64,000 nucleotides of DNA from Dermatemys mawii (taxonomy: Eukaryota > Chordata > Testudines > Dermatemydidae), in the NCBI GenBank assembly GCA_007922305.1, contig ML677326.1, positions 59,166,870 through 59,230,869 on the forward strand. The letters run 5' to 3'. Below, piece after piece: positions 59,534 to 64,000 of the stretch; within the stretch, counting starts at the first letter, position 1, and each line of letters starts with the position of its first letter. A program made the position numbers and the translations under genes. Under the pieces are notes generated by a model, which saw only the letters and a program-made list of their open reading frames with translations, was not told the origin of the DNA and made no database searches.

Positions 59534-59706
59534 GGCCATGGTTACACTGGCACTTTATAGCGCTATAAAGCCCCTACGAGCGCTATAACCTACTCTCCGT
59601 CCACACTGGCAAGGCACTAATAGCGCTATAACCGCGGAGTTATAGCGCTATTATAAATCCACCTCCTCATGGGGAATAAGGGCTGTAGCGCACCTGCTGT
59701 AGCGCT
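59534..59706 (+). repeat. Left terminal inverted repeat and subterminal AGCGCT array
   Basis: AGCGCT is at 59559, 59579, 59622, 59644 and 59701, with AGCGCA at 59687. The first lies in an 18-base perfect palindrome CTTTATAGCGCTATAAAG (59553-59570). Repeated palindromic motifs next to the ends are likely binding sites for the element's Myb-like protein or transposase. Confidence 0.75.
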
Positions 59707-59891
59707 ACAGGAAGAATGTGGACACCCACTGCGTATTAATTGGCCTCCAGCCTGTCCCATAATTCCCGTTCGAGCCACTCTGGTCATCACTTGCAGACTC
59801 TTTTGTCCTGTCCTCAGGTGACCACACGTCAGACCCGCCCTTTAAAGTTCCAGGGAAATTTGAAAATCCCCTTCCTGTTTGCTCCAGCCAA

Positions 59892-60065
59892 GCGTGGCGT
59901 GCTCTCAGGGAACCCTTGCAAGTGATCATTCTCATTGATCAGATTGATTGCGTGGCGTGGTCTCAGGGAATCCTTGCAGGTGATCATTCTCATTGATCTG
60001 ATTGATTGCGTGGCGTGGTCTCAGGGAATCGTTGCAGGTGATCATTCAGATTGATCATCATGACT
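59892..60065 (+). repeat. 58-bp tandem repeat, three copies, up to the Myb start codon
   Basis: GCGTGGCGTGGTCTCAGGGA, ATCCTTGCAGGTGATCATTC and the rest start at 59892, 59950 and 60008 with few changes (period 58). The start codon of the Myb-like gene at 60060 falls in the end of the third copy, so the repeat forms its leader or proximal promoter. Confidence 0.85.
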
Positions 60066-60532
60066 CCACGTGCCATGCCTCCTCGCAATAGGCGATCCCC
60101 AGCATGGAGCAATAGTGAGGTGCTGGACCTCATCAGCTGCTGGGGGGAAGAGGCTGTTCAGTCTCAGCTGCGGTCTAGCCGCAGGAATTTTGACACCTAT
60201 GGGCAGATATCACGGGCCTTGGCAGAAAGAGGCCATGAGCGGGACACTCTGCAGTGCCGTGTTAAGGTAAAGGAGCTTAGGAATGCGTATCGCAAAGCCC
60301 GCGAGGCAAACGGCCGCTCCGGGGCAGCCCCGGTGACTTGCAGATTTTATAAGGAGCTGCACGCGATACTTGGTGGTGATCCCACGGTCACTCCATCGAC
60401 CACCACGGACACTTCCCAGCCCACCAGTGAAGGGGGGGGGGTGAAGAGGAGGACGAAGAGCAGGAGGATGAAGAAGAGGAGGAGGATGAGGACGAGGCAG
60501 CAGCGATCCAGGGCACGGAGGAGTCCCTGGAC

Positions 60533-60880
60533 GCATGCAGCCAGGAGCTCTTCTCAACCCAGGAGGGCAGCCAGCCACAGCGTCCGGCGGTTGCAGGGGC
60601 CAGCTCAGCAGCGGATTGCGGAGGTAAAGCTGCTTTTCTATGGGGAAGGCTGGCAGCTTGGGGTGGAAAGGGATGAGGGGGGCATTCCACCTGGTGCTCT
60701 GTTCAAGCCAGGAGGAGGGCAGGGGGGCATGCAGCCAGGAGCTCTCCTCTAAAGCCAGGAGGAGGGCGGACAGCCACAGCGTCCGGCAGTTGCAGGGGCC
60801 AGCTCAGCAGTGCATTGCGGCGGTAAAGCTGCTTTTCTATGGGGAAGGCAGGCAGCTTGGGGTGGAAGGGGATGCTTGCA
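60533..60880 (+). repeat. 194-bp tandem duplication spanning the end of Myb exon 1 and its splice donor
   Basis: GCATGCAGCCAGGAGCTCT starts at 60533 and again at 60727. CCACAGCGTCCGG, TTGCAGGGGCCAGCTCAGCA and GGTAAAGCTGCTTTTCTATGG follow in both. The second copy lies in the intron and keeps a donor-like GCG/GTAAAG at about 60820, but its exon part is interrupted (TCTAAAGCC), so the first donor is probably used. Confidence 0.8.
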
Positions 60881-60887
60881 TGCTTGC

Positions 60888-61190
60888 CTACATGTGGAAT
60901 AGAGCATTGATGTAGTCTATCACCTCGCGGTAGTCATCATCAGTAATCTCTTCAAAGGTCTCAAAAAGAGCACTTGCAATGCGCCTGCGCAGGTTTTCCG
61001 GGAGAGCCAGCGTGGTCCCCGTCCCGGTCACGGTCACTAGTCCCTGCCACTGTGCCACAATGGGTGGGGGGAGCATTGCTGCACATAGGCACGCTGCATA
61101 TGGCCCTGGGCGGAAGCCGCATCTTAATAAAATCCCTTCCCTTTGCTCCTCAGTGACTCGAAGCAACGAGATATCTTCCAGGACAAACAC
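60888..61190 (-). CDS. Antisense reading frame in the Myb intron, possible third Harbinger exon
   Basis: An open frame of about 100 codons on the minus strand starts directly after TTCTCCGTAG, a plausible splice acceptor, and has no internal ATG at its head. It reads VLEDISLLRVTEEQREG, later LPENLRRRIASALFETFEEI, DDDYREVIDYINALFHM and a TAG. The composition, with acidic and amphipathic segments, looks like protein rather than noise. It lies downstream of the transposase on the same strand and could be a last exon of a spliced minus-strand product or a separate gene. I do not recognise a family. Confidence 0.35.
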   Translation of the reverse strand: MFVLEDISLLRVTEEQREGILLRCGFRPGPYAACLCAAMLPPPIVAQWQGLVTVTGTGTTLALPENLRRRIASALFETFEEITDDDYREVIDYINALFHM

Positions 61191-62204
61191 CTACGGAGAA
61201 TGTTGGAACAGTGTTCAGAGTAGGGCTCCTGCCACTTCCCGGCACTCCACCCGCCCCCCCGCCCCCCGCCACAGCTTTTCAGGGCAGGGAAGAAATCCTT
61301 CCCCCTGCCTGCTGCTCACACTGTGGCTCCTGCAACGTACCGGCACTCCCCACCCCCTCCCCCGCCACAGCTTCTCAGGGCAGGGAAAAAATCATTTCTC
61401 TTGCCTCTGGAGTCCACTCACCATGGCAGGGGCTCCGTTGCTGTATCTGTGCTGTCTGCGGGACAGGCAAATGGGGAATGCGGGGGAATGATAGGCATGT
61501 CTGCTCTTTACAAGGGAACCACTGTGAAATGTATCTTTTTATTTTAGAAGGGTCGTCCTTCACCCCTTCGCCATCGCTCTTATCAACAGCTGAGAGGCTC
61601 AGGCGACTGAGGAAGCGGCCACGAAGGAGCAAAGAGGATCTTGTACAGCAAGTAATGCAACAGGCTGTAACGGAGAATCGAGTTGCACAGAGGTGGAGGG
61701 AGAATGAGAGCAAGTTGAGGGAGAAGGCGCGGAAGGAGAACGCGATTCACCGCCGGAAAAGCACCGACAAGCTGCTCTCATTACTGCAGCTTCAATTGCA
61801 GAGTATGCAGCGGCTTGTCACCCTTGCAGAGCAGAAGCTCCGCACCCACCACCCCAATTATCGTTTGCCCCAACTCCCTTCCCCTTCCTTGCCTCTGTAC
61901 CCTCCAGGCCAGTATCATCAGCCAAATGGTTATCACCATCCACAGCTGCCTCCAACCCCTCTGTCTTCACCGGACAACCCCCAGACCCCAGACCATTATC
62001 CACTGCAGTCTACCCCTAATAACATGCCTCCTGGCCACCGCAAATGGGGTTCGGGGGACATGGCCAGTTTGAGGGCACTGGAGACTCAGAGACCCGGACA
62101 TACTCCGATCTCTGACTGACCCCACGACACCCCCATTGCACCTCCCCTGCCTTCCCCCTCACATGCATCACAATATTTTCTTTCAGCAACCGAAGTACCT
62201 GTTC

Positions 62205-62245
62205 AATAAATGAATTGTCTTCTTAATAAATGGGTTTTTTTTATT
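62205..62245. terminator. Poly(A) signals of the two convergent Harbinger genes
   Basis: AATAAA at 62205-62210 and 62225-62230 follow the Myb-like stop (62117-62119) by about 90 bases. TTTATT at 62240-62245 is AATAAA on the minus strand, about 100 bases past the transposase stop. The signals lie 10-35 bases apart, so the two transcripts probably overlap slightly. Confidence 0.65.
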
Positions 62246-62306
62246 AAGTGTACATACATTATTACAGGCTACAGAAAAGCAAATGCCTGTTTCTGTTAAA
62301 AGAATG

Positions 62307-62330
62307 CTCCCTCCCTCCCTCCCTCCCTCC
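62307..62330. repeat. (CTCC)n microsatellite
   Basis: Six CTCC units in the 3' UTR of the transposase gene. Confidence 0.85.
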
Positions 62331-62344
62331 ATCTGCACCTCACT

Positions 62345-63586
62345 TCAGAACTGGCTTTCAGCGTCAAAATGCTCCCTCAAGGCTTCCCTGATCCTAACAG
62401 CCTCGCGCTGGTCCCCTCCATGAACCCTGCTCTCTGGCTGGGCATATGTGGCCTCCAGGCGTTGAACCTCAGAGGACCATGCCTGAGTGAAGCCTTCGCC
62501 CTTCCGCTCACAAAGATTATGTAGGGCACAGCACGCGGAAATAACCGCGGAGATACTACCCTCGGCCAAATCTAGCCTCCCATAAAGACAACGCCAGCGC
62601 GCCTTCAGACGCCCAAAAGCACACTCCACAGTCATTCGACAACGGCTAAGCCTGTAGTTGAACCTTTCCTGACTGCTCTCCAGGCTCCCTGTGTACGGTT
62701 TCATGAGCCAGGGCATTAAAGGGTAAGCAGGGTCACCAAGAATCACTATGGGCATTTCCACTTCCCCCACGGGGATCCTCTGGTCTGGGAAAAAAGTCCC
62801 CGCTTGCAGCTTCATGAACAGGCCGGTGTTGCGGAAGATGCGTGCGTCATACACCTTTCCAGACCAGCCAGCGTTAATGTCAGTAAAACGCCCACGGTGA
62901 TCCACAAGCGCCTGGAGAACCATGGAGAAGTACCCCTTTCAGTTAACGTACTCCTCAGCTAGGTGGGCGGGCGCGAGAATGGGTATATGGGTCCCATCTA
63001 TCGCCCCACCACAGTTAGGGAAACCCATTTCTTCAAAGCCAGCCACGATGTCATGCACGTTATCCAGAGTAATGATTTTTCGTAGCAGGATGCGATTGAT
63101 GGCCCTGCACACTTGCGTCAGCACAACTCCAACGGTCGACTTTCCAACCCCAAACTGGTTGGCCACCGATCGGTAGCTGTCTGGGGTAGCCAGCTTCCAG
63201 ATCGCGATAGCCACCCGCTTCTCCACCGGGAGGGCAGCTCTCAGTCTGGTGTCCTTGCGCCGCAGGGCAGGGGCGAGTTCAGCACACAGGCCCATGAAAG
63301 TGGCTTTTCTCATTCGAAAGTTTTGCAGGCACTGCTCGTCGTCCCAGACTTGCATGACGATGCGATCCCACCACTCTGTGCTCGTTTCCCGTGCCCAGAA
63401 GCGGCGTTCAACAGCCGTGAGCATGTCTGTTAATGAGACAAGCAGCTTTGTGTCGAATGCATTCACCGCTTCGATCTCGTCTTCAGAATCATCACTGTCA
63501 TCCTGCATGTCAAGGAATAACTCCACTGCACACAGAGATGTGCTGGCGACAGTCGTCAGCATGTCCCTCAGCAGTTCTGGATTCAT
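62345..63586 (-). pseudogene. HARBI1-type Harbinger transposase with one in-frame stop
   Basis: From ATG at 63586 to the stop at 62345 there are 413 sense and one TGA codon. An N-terminal acidic region is followed by a helix-turn-helix-like segment (EKRVAIAIWKLAT, SYRSVANQFGVGKST) and the DDE nuclease domain. Its three catalytic residues are all present: D197 in GAIDGTHIP, D285 in ILGDPAYPL and E321 in TVECAFGRLKARW, the last two separated by 35 residues. A TGA at codon 216 (62941-62939, after EEYVN) splits the domain; the frame resumes at once with KGYFS. CGA to TGA, a CpG transition, is the likely origin. The open frame extends 26 codons upstream of the ATG without another ATG, so an upstream exon cannot be excluded. 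Without readthrough the product would lack two catalytic residues. Spacing to the Myb gene is 225 bases, tail to tail. Confidence 0.9.
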
Positions 63587-63849
63587 TGCAGCACTTGACA
63601 ATGGAAGACGGAGCGTGCCTTGCTGAAACCCTTGAAAGATGGCGCCGGAGGTGGAAGGAAACACAGGGATTGCTGGGATATGCCAAAAAGCATCATGGGT
63701 AGTTCAAACAGGTTATAGAATGCCCCGCAAGTGACACCCCCCCTCCCACAAGCCATTGCGCCAGATCAGGAAGAGGTGTACCGTGGGATACCTGCCCTAA
63801 TGCGCTGCTCTTAATGCCATATTAACTGCCGCAAATGTGGCCATGCTAT

Positions 63850-63956
63850 AGCGCTGGAGCATCTCAGTGTGGACATACAATAGCGCTATTATTATTGCTG
63901 TATAAGGCGAGCGCTATAAGCAATAGCGCTATAATTTTGTAAGTGTAACCATACCC
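63850..63956 (-). repeat. Right terminal inverted repeat and subterminal AGCGCT array
   Basis: AGCGCT is at 63850, 63882, 63910 and 63925. Read inward from the right end, the first sits 26 bases from the terminus, as on the left (25 bases). Confidence 0.75.
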
Positions 63957-64000
63957 TCTGTTACAGTTCAAACTCACTTCTTTAAAAGACAAGCTACCTA

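Larger units (their letters stand above)
60060..62119 (+). pseudogene. Harbinger Myb/SANT-like DNA-binding protein gene, two exons, frameshifted in exon 1
   Basis: Exon 1 is 60060-60623 (donor GAG/GTAAAG), exon 2 is 61548-62119 (acceptor ATTTTAG). Residues 14-105 (starting SPAWSNSEVLDLI, later FDTYGQISRALAERG, KVKELRNAYRKARE, FYKELHAILGG) form a Myb/SANT-like domain of the type that recruits Harbinger transposase to the element ends and nucleus. After ten G at 60431-60440 the frame changes: the expected acidic Glu/Asp-rich stretch and SQELF segment are read one frame away, and only that frame passes the donor in phase with exon 2. Exon 2 encodes a basic, coiled-coil segment (RLRKRPRRS, QRLVTLAEQKL) and a Pro-rich tail. 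Coding length is 1136, one short of a multiple of three, so a one-base loss (or two-base gain) in the G run fits. If the G run is a sequencing error the gene is intact, about 378 residues. Confidence 0.85.
59534..63956. mobile_element. PIF/Harbinger DNA transposon, nearly complete (4423 bp)
   Basis: Terminal inverted repeats of about 32 bases: left GGCCATGGTTACACTGG, right, inverted, GGGTATGGTTACACTTAC, both running into ATAGCGCT. TCT at 59531-59533 and 63957-59 is a 3-bp target duplication, the size made by Harbinger transposases (CTCT is shared if the ends are set one base differently). Between the ends lie a Myb/SANT-like gene on the plus strand and a HARBI1-type transposase on the minus strand, convergent, the two genes an autonomous Harbinger needs. 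The GC content and CpG number exceed those of the flanks. Each gene has one visible lesion, so this copy may be recently dead, or one lesion may be a sequencing error. Confidence 0.92.

Noticed and set aside
61211..61547. Upstream extension of Myb exon 2
   Set aside because: The open frame continues upstream but the ATTTTAG acceptor at 61547 gives the only join in phase with exon 1; the upstream part is Pro-rich intron sequence.
1..64000. CRISPR arrays, operons, prophage or bacterial genes
   Set aside because: No spaced direct repeats or dense coding; spliced genes, LINEs and SINEs show a vertebrate genome.

Overview
This is vertebrate nuclear DNA, most likely from a turtle. Coding density is very low and introns are long. 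The repeats are those of a non-avian reptile: CR1 and L3-type LINE tails, ancient MIR-like SINEs, and many short hAT, Tigger and other terminal-inverted-repeat elements of types I associate with turtles. No species can be named from the sequence alone.

Two host genes can be recognised, both on the minus strand. At 2502-3926 is an intact single-exon TRIM gene of the TRIM60/61/75 type (RING, B-box 2, coiled coil, PRY-SPRY), with a CpG-rich promoter region at about 3580-4760 that carries three CCAAT boxes, an E-box and two ZNF143-type motifs. At 17186-18985 are the two coding exons of APELA (ELABELA/Toddler), the 54-residue ligand of the apelin receptor; the peptide is spread over a 1.6-kb intron and is easy to miss. 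As I recall, human APELA also lies beside TRIM60/61/75 (4q32.3), so the two genes support each other by conserved order. A possible signal-peptide exon with a good splice donor at 30670-30747 is unassigned.

The left edge (1-795) is the 3' part of a LINE reverse-transcriptase gene of Tx1/L1-like type, still open and running off the window. From about 5 kb to 59 kb the DNA is AT-rich intergenic sequence with nests of mobile elements. Several can be delimited by target-site duplications: hAT-type elements at 5046-5386, 12462-12740, 32879-34165, 43327-44041, 51348-51518, 55696-55927 and 56133-56636, a Tigger-type MITE at 36539-36841, and a CR1 copy at 28621-29341 inserted in an older MITE.

The right end (59534-63956) is a nearly complete 4.4-kb PIF/Harbinger transposon with inverted ends, a TCT target duplication and nine AGCGCT motifs near its ends. 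It holds two convergent genes: a spliced Myb/SANT-like DNA-binding protein (+) and a HARBI1-type DDE transposase (-). Each has one obvious lesion, a frameshift in a G run in the Myb gene and one in-frame TGA in the transposase. A further antisense reading frame with a plausible splice acceptor lies inside the Myb intron. This element and the split APELA gene are the most interesting contents of the window.
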